From an uncultured Methylotenera sp. (GTDB lineage Bacteria; Pseudomonadota; Gammaproteobacteria; Burkholderiales; Methylophilaceae), in NCBI RefSeq assembly GCF_946479685.1, contig NZ_CAMLGS010000006.1, positions 11,332 through 75,331 on the forward strand: a stretch of DNA of 64,000 nucleotides, read 5' to 3'. Numbering within the stretch: the first letter of the stretch is position 1; each line of letters opens with the position of its first letter. Of this stretch, positions 1 to 9,101 are shown piece after piece. A program made the translations under genes and the position numbers. Under the pieces are notes generated by a model that ran no database searches, was not told where the DNA came from, and saw only the letters and a list, made by a program, of their open reading frames with translations.

Positions 1-467
1 AATACGCGAATTAAAAAGTCCATGTCTGAGCGCACCGCATCTTCAGCAGAGAACTCTACGTCATCGGTATATTCCAACGCCCATTTCACCGCCTGTACCG
101 CACGCTCTACCACTTGGTCTTCGGTCATACGGAGTTTGTTTTCCATATGAATTTTGCTGGTAGCGATAAATGTGTGAATACGGCCTTTTGCCGCTGGTTT
201 AATTGCTTCACCGGCACGGCGTACGTCGTTTTCGCTGGCACGTGCCAATGAGCAGACGGTTGAGTTTTTAATGATTTTTGCAATTTCGTGCACTGCATCA
301 AAGTCACCAGGGCTAGCTGCCGCAAAGCCAGCCTCAATCACGTTAACACCCAATTTTTCAAGCTGGCGTGCAATACGGATTTTTTCTTCTTTGGTCATTG
401 CTGCGCCTGGACTCTGCTCGCCATCACGTAATGTCGTATCAAAAATAATAATTTGTTCTTGTGTCAT
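1..467 (-). CDS. leuA: 2-isopropylmalate synthase, N-terminal part (runs off the window)
   Basis: LeuA condenses acetyl-CoA with 2-oxoisovalerate, the first committed step of leucine synthesis in the cytoplasm. The visible 155 or so residues are the start of the TIM-barrel (HMGL-like) domain. The hallmark [13 protein letters not shown] at residues 9-21 carries the catalytic Arg and the metal-binding Asp. It is followed by EAGFAASSPGDF and by [12 protein letters not shown], which contributes metal and substrate contacts. The start codon is ATG at 467 with a modest TAAGG upstream. The C-terminal leucine-binding regulatory domain lies outside the window. A Leu-rich leader ORF and alternative hairpins lie between this gene and pssA, so transcription is probably attenuated by charged tRNA-Leu. 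The family call is secure; only the 3' extent is unknown. Confidence 0.96.
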   Translation of the reverse strand, partial: MTQEQIIIFDTTLRDGEQSPGAAMTKEEKIRIARQLEKLGVNVIEAGFAAASPGDFDAVHEIAKIIKNSTVCSLARASENDVRRAGEAIKPAAKGRIHTFIATSKIHMENKLRMTEDQVVERAVQAVKWALEYTDDVEFSAEDAVRSDMDFLIRV

Positions 468-501
468 GGTAATTACCTTAAGTTTTATTTTGTTTCAGCC
501 G

Positions 502-605
502 GTCGCCTCAAGGCAACAGACTACTCGCTGGCATCTCATGTAAACAATGGATGCGCGTATGTGATACTTAAATTGGGGGTGTGTTTAGTCTGCGCACTAG
601 CGCAG
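502..605 (-). promoter_or_regulatory. putative leucine attenuator ahead of leuA (three alternative hairpins)
   Basis: Three pairings compete. Hairpin A (590-605) is CTGCGC/GCGCAG and spans the last Leu codon and stop of the leader peptide. Hairpin B pairs 586-592 with 517-523 (CAGACTA with TAGTCTG) and shares bases with A. Hairpin C (502-517) is GTTGCC-TTGA-GGCGAC and touches B. This 1:2, 2:3, 3:4 arrangement is that of amino-acid operon attenuators: a ribosome stalled on the Leu codons would mask A and favour B over C. Hairpin C is not followed by a T tract, so a classical intrinsic terminator is not proven. Control could act through Rho or through translation instead. Confidence 0.5.
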
Positions 606-704
606 GAAGCTAAGAAGGCGTAGCGCAGATAATTTGCGTAGCAAAGCGGCACTGGCATGTTGATGCAGTGCATATTGAGTAAATGTAATATTTAAATTAA
701 ACAT
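597..704 (-). CDS. leuL: leucine-rich leader peptide of leuA (35 aa)
   Basis: This is a 35-codon ORF from ATG at 704 to TAG at 597, inside the pssA-leuA spacer. Seven of its last 15 codons are Leu and they use five different codons (TTG, CTA, TTA, CTA, CTT, CTT, CTG); there are nine Leu in all. The ORF ends inside a perfect hairpin, and two further competing pairings follow before leuA. Position, Leu content and downstream structures match the leader peptides that control leu operons by attenuation. No Shine-Dalgarno sequence is visible. The best promoter puts transcription start only a few bases ahead of the ATG. It has no function as a protein that I can see. The call rests on architecture, not on similarity. 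Confidence 0.68.
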   Translation of the reverse strand: MFNLNITFTQYALHQHASAALLRKLSALRLLSFLR

Positions 705-713
705 AGTACTAGC

Positions 714-742
714 AATATAATGTTTTTTAGATGGTTTCGCAA
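714..742 (-). promoter_or_regulatory. candidate promoter for the leuL-leuA transcript
   Basis: On the minus strand TTGCGA (737-742) and TATATT (714-719) are separated by exactly 17 bp, a good sigma-70 fit. Transcription would begin near 707-708, three or four bases before the leader ATG at 704, giving a nearly leaderless mRNA. Inference from consensus only. Confidence 0.45.
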
Positions 743-845
743 GTGCTTAAGTATTTGAATTTATTTATCATGATGATCAATAAATCTTAACGAATACTGC
801 TTATTACTTAAGCACTTTAGTTAAACAATTGGAGTTGGTAGTTAC

Positions 846-1631
846 TTACCTGGCAATCAACTTCCCGCGCAGCCACATCACATATCCTGACAACGCATAA
901 ATTGTCATAATCAAGAACAATACTTCCGGCGGGCTATAAGAAATCAGCACAAAGCCTAAGACGATGCCCAAGATAACAAAAAATGGCACGCTTGCTTTCA
1001 AGTTAATATCTTTGCCACTGTAATAACGTAAATCGCTCACCATAGAAGCACCGGCAAATACGGTAATGCACCATGCCATCCACTTCATTTGCAGCACACC
1101 AAAGAATACATCACGGCCGCTTACACCATACTCATAAGATACCCACACAAAACCGGCTAGCAAAGCGGCAGCCGCAGGGCTAGGCAAACCCTGGAAATAG
1201 CGTTTATCTTGGTTCACATCATCCAGCTTGGTGTTAAATCTAGCCAAACGTAAAGCCGCACAAGCGCAATAAATAAATGCAGCAATCCAACCCAGCTTAC
1301 CTAAAGGCTTGAGCGCCCAAACATATAAAATGAGCGCAGGCGCTACACCAAACGACACCATATCGGACAAGCTATCGTACTCTGCACCAAACGCACTTTG
1401 CGTATTGGTCATACGGGCAACGCGACCATCCAAACCATCCATCACCATGGCAATGAAAACCGCCACCGCAGACTGCTCGAAATTACTATTCATGGCCTGT
1501 ACGATTGCGTAGAAACCGGCAAATAAAGCGGCAGAAGTAAATAAATTAGGGAGTAAATAAATACCGCGCTCACGCAAAGATGGTGCATCAGAAGAGTTAC
1601 GACGAAATGTTTTTTGTTTAGATTCAATCAT
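846..1631 (-). CDS. pssA: CDP-diacylglycerol-serine O-phosphatidyltransferase
   Basis: This integral membrane enzyme makes phosphatidylserine, the precursor of phosphatidylethanolamine, from CDP-diacylglycerol and serine. The 261-residue protein has the CDP-alcohol phosphatidyltransferase signature at about residues 65-90: D-G-x-x-D-G-x-x-A-R, then G82, D86 and D90, the metal-binding aspartates. Several hydrophobic segments follow (about 30-60, 95-120, 150-170 and 190-250). Length and sequence suit the type II (Bacillus-like) PssA of beta-proteobacteria. It lies upstream of leuA on the same strand, a common neighbour in this group, but leuA has its own leader and probable promoter. The start is ATG at 1631; a weak AGG lies in the preceding spacer. 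Confidence 0.93.
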   Translation of the reverse strand: MIESKQKTFRRNSSDAPSLRERGIYLLPNLFTSAALFAGFYAIVQAMNSNFEQSAVAVFIAMVMDGLDGRVARMTNTQSAFGAEYDSLSDMVSFGVAPALILYVWALKPLGKLGWIAAFIYCACAALRLARFNTKLDDVNQDKRYFQGLPSPAAAALLAGFVWVSYEYGVSGRDVFFGVLQMKWMAWCITVFAGASMVSDLRYYSGKDINLKASVPFFVILGIVLGFVLISYSPPEVLFLIMTIYALSGYVMWLRGKLIAR

Positions 1632-1790
1632 GTTTTACATCATACCTTTGTATGTGATCATATTTAAATTTTGCTTAGTATAACAAAGCCTGTTGCGATA
1701 CTTGCAATCAAATTTCAACACAGACGACTTTAAAACGCTTAAAACACAGTCATTTAATCTTAACCCTGGCACCCAACTAGCAGACAGCAC

Positions 1791-1813
1791 AAAGCCGGCA
1801 AATAGCCGGCTTT
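1791..1813 (-). terminator. hairpin terminator after the OmpA-like lipoprotein gene
   Basis: A perfect 9-bp stem AAAGCCGGC/GCCGGCTTT with a 5-base loop lies 50 bp past the stop of the upstream minus-strand gene. The trailing T run is short (TTT), so termination strength is uncertain. Confidence 0.6.
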
Positions 1814-1862
1814 GCTGTTACTCATTGCTCACCTAGGTTTCAAACCAAAGTAGCAAACCAAA

Positions 1863-2519
1863 CTATTGTCTAGCTGGCTCTGCTACAAAAATTTCAACAC
1901 GGCGATTTTTTGCCCGATTTGCCGCAGTGTCATTAGCAACTAGCGGCTCACGCGAACCTCTGCCTTCAACCGCAATACGGCTGGACGCTACGCCACGTGC
2001 CGCTACATAATCACGCACACTCGCAGCACGATTTAACGATAATGGGTTGTTCACAGCATCGCTGCCAGTACTATCGGTATGACCGATGACCGTCACGTTA
2101 CTGGCCGGGTTATTCACTAAACTGGTCGCAAAGGTATCCAGCACAGTTCTGAAGTTCGCTTTGATGTCGGCACGGCCAACATCAAAAGAAATGTCGCTAG
2201 GAATATCCAGTTTCAGGCGATTATCCGCAGTCTGCGTTACGCCCACACCAGTACCAGCGGTGGCTTCTTCCATCTGCCGTTTTTGCTCTTCCTGACGTTT
2301 GGTCCATACGTTACCAGCAACCGCACCAGCAGCGGCACCAACTGCTGCACCAATCGCGGCCCCCTTGCCTTTACCGGCAATGGCACCAACCACGGCACCC
2401 GCACCCGCACCAATCGCAGCCCCCTTGGCCGTGCCTTTTTGTGTTTCTGTCATATTAGCGCAACCACCAAGCACCAACGCCAGCACTACCGAACTTACAA
2501 CCACTGTATTTTTCATCAT
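1863..2519 (-). CDS. OmpA-family outer-membrane lipoprotein with glycine-zipper region (YiaD-like)
   Basis: The 218-residue product starts with a lipoprotein signal ending at the lipobox LGGC (Cys 20), so it should be lipidated and sent to the outer membrane. Residues 32-70 are a Gly/Ala-rich glycine-zipper segment that could insert in or pack against the membrane. Residues about 100-215 are an OmpA C-terminal peptidoglycan-binding domain with the typical TVIGHTDSTGSD and NRAASVRDYV motifs and the closing NRRVEI. Such proteins tether the outer membrane to peptidoglycan. ATG codons at 2519 and 2516 are both possible starts. It is transcribed alone, divergently from tgt. The family is clear; a specific role is not. 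Confidence 0.9.
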   Translation of the reverse strand: MMKNTVVVSSVVLALVLGGCANMTETQKGTAKGAAIGAGAGAVVGAIAGKGKGAAIGAAVGAAAGAVAGNVWTKRQEEQKRQMEEATAGTGVGVTQTADNRLKLDIPSDISFDVGRADIKANFRTVLDTFATSLVNNPASNVTVIGHTDSTGSDAVNNPLSLNRAASVRDYVAARGVASSRIAVEGRGSREPLVANDTAANRAKNRRVEIFVAEPARQ

Positions 2520-2573
2520 ATCCTCCTGAATTCATATTTATGCTAACCGTTGGAGTACGGTCAGTCCAAATAG

Positions 2574-3788
<1,215 letters not shown>

Positions 3789-3834
3789 ATCAACTGAACG
3801 ACAATTAGCATCAACTACAATCAGAGGTAGTATG

Positions 3835-3843
3835 TGCTAGAAT
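3835..3843 (+). promoter_or_regulatory. extended -10 promoter ahead of yajC
   Basis: TGCTAGAAT is an extended -10 element (TGn plus TAGAAT). No good -35 is seen at the proper distance, as is usual for this class. Start of transcription would be near 3850, 36 bases before yajC. The same nine bases precede the Ala-rich lipoprotein at 19381. Confidence 0.45.
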
Positions 3844-3885
3844 TAAAGGCTAATTTTTAAGTTTTTTTAAAGAGAGTTATATATC

Positions 3886-4200
3886 GTGTTTATTTCAAAT
3901 GCTTATGCTGCAACAGCGCCTGCTACAGACTTCACTAGCTTTTTACCGCTAATCGTAATCTTTTTACTGTTCTTCTTTATGATTATTCGTCCACAGATGA
4001 AACAAGCTAAAGAACAACGTAACATGATTGCTGCCCTACAAAAAGGTGATGAAGTAGTCACTACTGGCGGCATTGTGGGCAAAGTGACTAAAGTAACTGA
4101 TGCGTTTATTACACTTGAAATTGCAACCAATACTGAAATTAACGTTCAGAAGCATGCAATTCAAAGCGCATTACCAAAAGGTACGATTAAAAGCATCTAA
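3886..4200 (+). CDS. yajC: preprotein translocase subunit YajC
   Basis: YajC is a small inner-membrane subunit that joins SecDF and YidC next to the SecYEG channel. The 104-residue protein has one transmembrane helix at about residues 17-37, then the conserved RPQMKQAKEQRN stretch and a cytoplasmic domain containing GDEVVTTGGIVGKV. The start is a GTG at 3886 with an AGAGAG ribosome-binding site about ten bases upstream; no in-frame ATG would keep the membrane segment. It sits between tgt and secD, the usual location. Confidence 0.96.
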   Translation: MFISNAYAATAPATDFTSFLPLIVIFLLFFFMIIRPQMKQAKEQRNMIAALQKGDEVVTTGGIVGKVTKVTDAFITLEIATNTEINVQKHAIQSALPKGTIKSI

Positions 4201-4324
4201 TCCCTAGGCTTTTAATGCTTTGCAATGCCCCAAGTACCATATTGAAGTACCGTCTTTAAAATTTAATTAAACCCTTTGCACCACGCTGTTTAAGTAACTG
4301 CAAACCGTTGACTAGAGTCTGACT

Positions 4325-6154
4325 ATGAACCGCTACCCGCTGTGGAAAAACATTTTTGTTGTCTTCATGATTCTGATGGGATTGATTTACGCTATTCCCA
4401 ATCTGTTTGGTGAATCACCTGCAATTCAAGTCACCCCTGCCAAAAGTACCAGCAAGATTGATCCTGCTTTACTGGCACAAGTAGAGCAGATTCTGCAAAA
4501 AGAGAAAATTGCATACGATGGCATTTACTTAGACGCGCGTGGTGTAAAAGCGCGTTTTACTAATACCGACACGCAAATTAAGGCCAAAGACTTACTGCAA
4601 GCTAACCTAAGCAGCGACTATACAGTTGCTTTAAACTTGCTTTCACGCTCACCAGACTGGCTACGCAGCATAGGCGCTAAACCTATGTACCTGGGCTTAG
4701 ACTTGCGTGGTGGCGTGCACTTTCTGCTACAGGTGGACATGAAAGCGGCTTTAGACAAGGCAGCAGAGCGCTTTGTTGGTGACTTCAGAACAGCATTGCG
4801 TAAAGAGCGCGTGTCATACGCAGGTGTGACGCGTGAAGGTCAAACCGTACAAATCCGCTTCACCAGCGCAGCAGAGCTGGCTAAAGCTAGAAAAATCATC
4901 AGCAATCAATACCCAGATTTAACGCTTAAAGACAGTGCAAATGGCGATGATATCGTACTGAGTGCCTCATTAAATGCGGTTGAGCAAAAGCGTATTCAGG
5001 AATTTGCACTAAAACAAAACATTCAAACACTACACAACCGTATCAACGAATTAGGTGTTGCTGAGCCTATTATTCAGCAACAAGGCATGGACCGCGTTGT
5101 GGTGCAGTTACCTGGCGTGCAGGACACCGCCAAAGCTAAGGAAATTTTAGGCCGCACCGCTACGCTTGAGATCCGTTTGGTAGATGAAGAAAAATCCGAC
5201 GCGATGACCTTGGAAAAAGCAGCACAGGGCCAAGCACCAGTCGGTACCGATGCATTTAAAGATCGCGAAGGTCGCCCAATTCTTGTGAAAAAGAACGTGG
5301 TACTGACCGGTGACTACATCACCGATGCGGGTCCTGGCGTTAATGGCCAAACCGGACAGTCAGTGGTTAACGTCACATTGGATGCTCGCGGCGCACGCGT
5401 ATTCCAACAAGTAACACGTGAAAACGTGGGCAAACGCATGGCGATTCTGCTGATCGAGAAAGGCAACACTGAAGTTGTCACTGCACCAGTGATTAACGAA
5501 GAAATTGGTGGCGGCCGTGTACAGATTTCAGGCATGGCCAACACGCAAGAAGCAACCGATATCTCCTTGCTATTGCGTGCCGGTGCATTAGCGGCGCCTA
5601 TGGACATTGTAGAAGAGCGCACAGTAGGCCCAAGCATGGGTGAAGAAAACATCAAGCGCGGTATGCACTCTACCTTATGGGGTTTTGCAGCAATTGCGGT
5701 GTTCATGATTGTTTACTACATGGTATTCGGTGGCATTTCAGTGGTGGCATTAGGCATCAACCTGCTATTACTGGTCGCAGTATTGTCTATGCTGCAGGCA
5801 ACCTTAACGCTGCCGGGCTTGGCGGCGGTAGCGCTGACACTGGGTATGGCAATTGACGCCAACGTATTGGTGAACGAACGTATCCGCGAGGAGTTACGCA
5901 GCGGCAACACGCCACAAGCTTCTATTCATATCGGTTATGACCGCGCTTGGGATACGATTCTAGACTCTAACGTTACCACCATGATTGCAGGTATTGCCTT
6001 GTTCCTGTTTGGCTCAGGCCCGGTGAAAGGCTTTGCCGTGGTGCACGTACTTGGCATCCTCACCTCTATGTTCAGTGCGGTGGTGGTTTCACGTGCGATT
6101 GTTAACTGGATTTACGGCAGCCGTCGCAAAACCACACACCTTTCAATTGGTTAA
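4325..6154 (+). CDS. secD: protein translocase subunit SecD
   Basis: SecD pairs with SecF in the inner membrane and uses the proton gradient to pull translocated proteins into the periplasm. The 609-residue product has an N-terminal membrane helix (about residues 9-26), a large periplasmic P1 region that begins after the YLGLDLRGGVHF motif near residue 122, and a C-terminal block of five helices (about 440-595). That block contains the RND-type motif GMAIDANVLVNERIREE. The length matches beta- and gamma-proteobacterial SecD. It starts at ATG 4325, 124 bp after yajC, and secF follows 49 bp downstream, so the pair is almost certainly co-transcribed. Confidence 0.97.
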   Translation: MNRYPLWKNIFVVFMILMGLIYAIPNLFGESPAIQVTPAKSTSKIDPALLAQVEQILQKEKIAYDGIYLDARGVKARFTNTDTQIKAKDLLQANLSSDYTVALNLLSRSPDWLRSIGAKPMYLGLDLRGGVHFLLQVDMKAALDKAAERFVGDFRTALRKERVSYAGVTREGQTVQIRFTSAAELAKARKIISNQYPDLTLKDSANGDDIVLSASLNAVEQKRIQEFALKQNIQTLHNRINELGVAEPIIQQQGMDRVVVQLPGVQDTAKAKEILGRTATLEIRLVDEEKSDAMTLEKAAQGQAPVGTDAFKDREGRPILVKKNVVLTGDYITDAGPGVNGQTGQSVVNVTLDARGARVFQQVTRENVGKRMAILLIEKGNTEVVTAPVINEEIGGGRVQISGMANTQEATDISLLLRAGALAAPMDIVEERTVGPSMGEENIKRGMHSTLWGFAAIAVFMIVYYMVFGGISVVALGINLLLLVAVLSMLQATLTLPGLAAVALTLGMAIDANVLVNERIREELRSGNTPQASIHIGYDRAWDTILDSNVTTMIAGIALFLFGSGPVKGFAVVHVLGILTSMFSAVVVSRAIVNWIYGSRRKTTHLSIG

Positions 6155-6203
6155 GCGCTCCAGTTAATTTAGCGCCCTCAGACAAAAATATAGAGTAAAA
6201 ACT

Positions 6204-7169
6204 ATGGAATTTTTTAGAGTAAAACATGACATCCCTTTCATGAGCTATGGCCGTTTAACCACCGCCATCTCCATGATTACTTTTGTACTTGCGATCGTGT
6301 TTCTTGCCACACGTGGTTTGAACTTTGGCGTAGATTTCACTGGCGGCACCATGATTGAGGTGAACTACCCACACGCCGCAGATCTAACCAAGATCCGCAC
6401 CACTATTGATAGCATCGGCTTAAAAGACGCAACCGTACAGAACTTTGGCACTAGCCGTGACGTGTTGATTCGCTTACCGGTGAGAACCGGCCTGACTGGC
6501 GCCCAACTTTCAGACAAAGTGCTCGGTTCACTGCATGCGGTAGATAGCTCAGTGCGCATGAGTCGTATCGAGTTCGTAGGCCCGCAAGTAGGTACCGAAC
6601 TGTATGAAAAAGGCTCACTAGCGCTACTGTTAGTAATTGCAGGTATTGTGATTTATCTGGCACTGCGTTTCGAGTGGCGCTTCGCGGTGGCCGCCGTGAT
6701 TGCGAACATGCATGACGTCATTATTATCTTAGGCTTTTTCGCCTTCTTCCAATGGGAGTTCAACCTGACTGTGCTAGCAGCGGTGCTCGCCGTATTAGGT
6801 TACTCAGTGAACGAGTCTGTAGTAGTGTTCGACCGTGTACGTGAGAACTTCCGTAAAATGCGTAAAGCCACTGTTACACAAGTGATTGATAACGCGATTA
6901 CGCGCACCATGTCACGTACCATCATCACCCACTTCTCGACACAACTGATGGTGTTATCTATGTTGCTGTTTGGTGGCGAAGTGCTCCATAACTTTGCGCT
7001 GGCACTAACCATCGGTATTTTATTTGGTATTTACTCATCAGTATTAGTGGCTTGTCCGATTGCCATGTGGTTAGGCGTTAACCGTGCCAACCTAATGAGC
7101 GATGTAGAGAAAAAAGACGGCGATAAAAAAGAAACTCACCCTGATCCAGATCCATCCGAGTTTGCCTAA
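6204..7169 (+). CDS. secF: protein translocase subunit SecF
   Basis: The partner of SecD. The 321-residue protein has an N-terminal helix (about 18-36) followed by the GLNFGVDFTGGTMIEV motif, a short periplasmic domain and five C-terminal helices (about 135-295). The conserved GYSVNESVVVFDRVREN lies near residue 200. The last 25 residues form a charged cytoplasmic tail rich in Lys and Asp. It is the last gene of the yajC-secD-secF group, and a strong hairpin follows nine bases after the stop codon. Confidence 0.97.
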   Translation: MEFFRVKHDIPFMSYGRLTTAISMITFVLAIVFLATRGLNFGVDFTGGTMIEVNYPHAADLTKIRTTIDSIGLKDATVQNFGTSRDVLIRLPVRTGLTGAQLSDKVLGSLHAVDSSVRMSRIEFVGPQVGTELYEKGSLALLLVIAGIVIYLALRFEWRFAVAAVIANMHDVIIILGFFAFFQWEFNLTVLAAVLAVLGYSVNESVVVFDRVRENFRKMRKATVTQVIDNAITRTMSRTIITHFSTQLMVLSMLLFGGEVLHNFALALTIGILFGIYSSVLVACPIAMWLGVNRANLMSDVEKKDGDKKETHPDPDPSEFA

Positions 7170-7177
7170 ACCCAACA

Positions 7178-7220
7178 TGCGCTACAGCAACTGAATCAGA
7201 TCAACAGTTGTTGTAGCGCA
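7178..7220 (+). terminator. 16-bp hairpin after secF
   Basis: TGCGCTACAGCAACTG pairs with CAGTTGTTGTAGCGCA over 16 positions (one G-U) around an 11-base loop. No T run follows, so it may stabilise the 3' end or need Rho and not terminate on its own. Confidence 0.5.
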
Positions 7221-7368
7221 CTGCATCACCCACACCAAACCTTTCAGCAAGACACAATCCATAGCAACCCACTGTAAGCACTACAGAACCAGCGTAGCAT
7301 CACAACGCTTGCTACACATGCCCTATCGCGTATACACTATCCCTTCGTAGTAACCATCAAATCATACT

Positions 7369-8640
7369 TTGGACAACATACCCATTTCGTGGCAGCTTGG
7401 CGCACTAGCCGTCCTGCTTTTAATTTCAGGCTTTTTCTCCCTGGCTGAAACCAGCTTGATGTCGGTTAACCGCTATCGCTTAAAGCACTTAGCCAACCAA
7501 GGCCATCGCGGCGCTAGACTCGCCACCTTTCTACTGCTAAAAACAGACAAGTTGCTTGGCGTAATCTTGCTCTGCAACAACTTTGCCAATGCCGCCTCTG
7601 CTACGCTGGTCACCATTATCGTAGTTGAACTGTTTGGCGAGGGCGAATGGACGCTGATGTTTGGCACCATGACCGTAACCTTTGCCATTTTAGTGTTTAG
7701 TGAAATCTCGCCTAAGGTCATCGCCGCAGCGTATCCAGAAAAGCTCGCGTTTTTTGCCAGCTACATTTTGTACCCACTACTAAAAGCCCTGTACCCGATT
7801 GTGTGGTTTGTTAACCTATTTGTCGTAGGCTTATTACGCATCCTTAGGGTTAAAGTAAACTTTGATGCACCAGCACAATCCCTAAGCATGGAGGAACTAC
7901 GCAGCATTGTGACCGACGCTGGCCATTTTATGCCCAAGAAGCACCGCACCATTTTATTAAACCTGTTTGAGCTAGAGAAAATCACCGTAGATGATGTGAT
8001 GACGGCGCACACCATGATAGAAAGCATTAACTTTGATGCGCCACTAGAGGAAATCTTAAGCCATATTACCAATACGCATCACACACGCCTGCCAGTACGA
8101 CAAGGTGAGTCTGAAGAGATTATTGGTATTTTGCATGTACGTAAAGTGATCAACCAACTGCGTGAACATTACCAGCGCGATGACTTTAGCAAAGAAGCTT
8201 TACTGGAAGTGATCGATGATTCTTACTTTATTCCATCTGGCACGCCTTTGTTTACACAAATTCAGCAGTTTCAGGAAAATCACCAGCAGATTGCACTGGT
8301 AGTGGATGAATACGGCGAATTAAAAGGCTTGGTCACGCTAGAAGATATTTTAGAAGAAGTGATTGGTGACTTTAATACGCAACTACCATCCAGACTAGGC
8401 AGCTACCTCCAGGATGAGGACGGCAGCTGGCTGGCAGATGGCACCAGCACCTTGCGCGACCTCAATAAAAAGCTGAATCTAGACCTGCCATTAGATGGTC
8501 CACGCACCCTCAATGGTTTGATTCTGGAGCACTTTGAAGACATCCCTGAGCCTAACACCAGCTTCAAAATTGGCCCACATCGTCTTGAGATATTACAGAC
8601 CCAAGATAGAATCGTAAAAAGCGTCAAAATCTTTCCTTAA
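7369..8640 (+). CDS. HlyC/CorC-family membrane protein with DUF21 and CBS domains
   Basis: The 423-residue protein has the order of the CorC/CNNM family. A DUF21 membrane domain covers about residues 1-185 with hydrophobic helices near 10-30, 65-90, 100-120 and 135-160. Two CBS domains span about 205-330, and a CorC_HlyC domain about 345-420. The motif FSLAETSLMSVNRYRL at 23-38 is typical. Family members are linked to magnesium or other divalent cation efflux, but the substrate cannot be read from sequence. The start is a TTG at 7369; it fits the family's N-terminus, and no later ATG keeps the first helix. It is flanked by hairpins and appears monocistronic. Confidence 0.88.
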   Translation: MDNIPISWQLGALAVLLLISGFFSLAETSLMSVNRYRLKHLANQGHRGARLATFLLLKTDKLLGVILLCNNFANAASATLVTIIVVELFGEGEWTLMFGTMTVTFAILVFSEISPKVIAAAYPEKLAFFASYILYPLLKALYPIVWFVNLFVVGLLRILRVKVNFDAPAQSLSMEELRSIVTDAGHFMPKKHRTILLNLFELEKITVDDVMTAHTMIESINFDAPLEEILSHITNTHHTRLPVRQGESEEIIGILHVRKVINQLREHYQRDDFSKEALLEVIDDSYFIPSGTPLFTQIQQFQENHQQIALVVDEYGELKGLVTLEDILEEVIGDFNTQLPSRLGSYLQDEDGSWLADGTSTLRDLNKKLNLDLPLDGPRTLNGLILEHFEDIPEPNTSFKIGPHRLEILQTQDRIVKSVKIFP

Positions 8641-8655
8641 TCTTTGCTGTTGGAT

Positions 8656-8675
8656 CAGGCAATTAAGATTGCCTG
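8656..8675 (+). terminator. hairpin after the CorC-like gene
   Basis: A perfect 8-bp stem CAGGCAAT/ATTGCCTG with loop TAAG lies 15 bases past the stop codon. No T run follows, so it is a weak terminator candidate. Confidence 0.4.
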
Positions 8676-8752
8676 GTTGCAACAATATCTGCGCAAGATA
8701 TCCCAAATTACACTTGAATTTTTTTTAGTTTGGCTCAAAATAGACTCATACT

Positions 8753-9064
8753 ATGGCAAATAAACCGCAAGAAAATGACATCGCACTTAAGCCTGAGGTT
8801 GCAAAACCAAAATTACCCCCCATGTTTAAAGTGCTACTGTTAAATGACGACTACACCCCGATGGAGTTCGTTGTTGAAGTGATTGAGCGTTTTTTTAATA
8901 AGAGCCGTGAACAAGCAACGCAAATTATGCTCAAAGTACATACTGAGGGCGCAGGAATATGTGGTATTTATCCACAAGACATTGCAGAAACAAAGATGAA
9001 TCAAGTCGTGAGTTATGCAAGGCAATCGCAACATCCATTGCAGTGCATCATTGAAATGGCATAA
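8753..9064 (+). CDS. clpS: ATP-dependent Clp protease adapter ClpS
   Basis: ClpS delivers N-degron substrates (those with Leu, Phe, Tyr or Trp at the N-terminus) to ClpAP. The 103-residue protein has the flexible N-terminal tail (about 1-22) that engages ClpA. The folded core carries the hallmark [15 protein letters not shown] (residues 29-43), whose Asn-Asp-Asp and Met form the N-end pocket, and then [12 protein letters not shown]. It starts at ATG 8753 and lies 37 bp ahead of clpA, the standard pair. Confidence 0.97.
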   Translation: MANKPQENDIALKPEVAKPKLPPMFKVLLLNDDYTPMEFVVEVIERFFNKSREQATQIMLKVHTEGAGICGIYPQDIAETKMNQVVSYARQSQHPLQCIIEMA

Positions 9065-9101
9065 ATGTAGGCGAGATACATAAAGAAAGTTAGGTACCGA
9101 G

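Noticed and set aside
5147..6154. Antisense open frames across secD, clpA, hppA and others
   Set aside because: Conserved domains are on the other strand; these frames have no conserved motif and no initiation signals.
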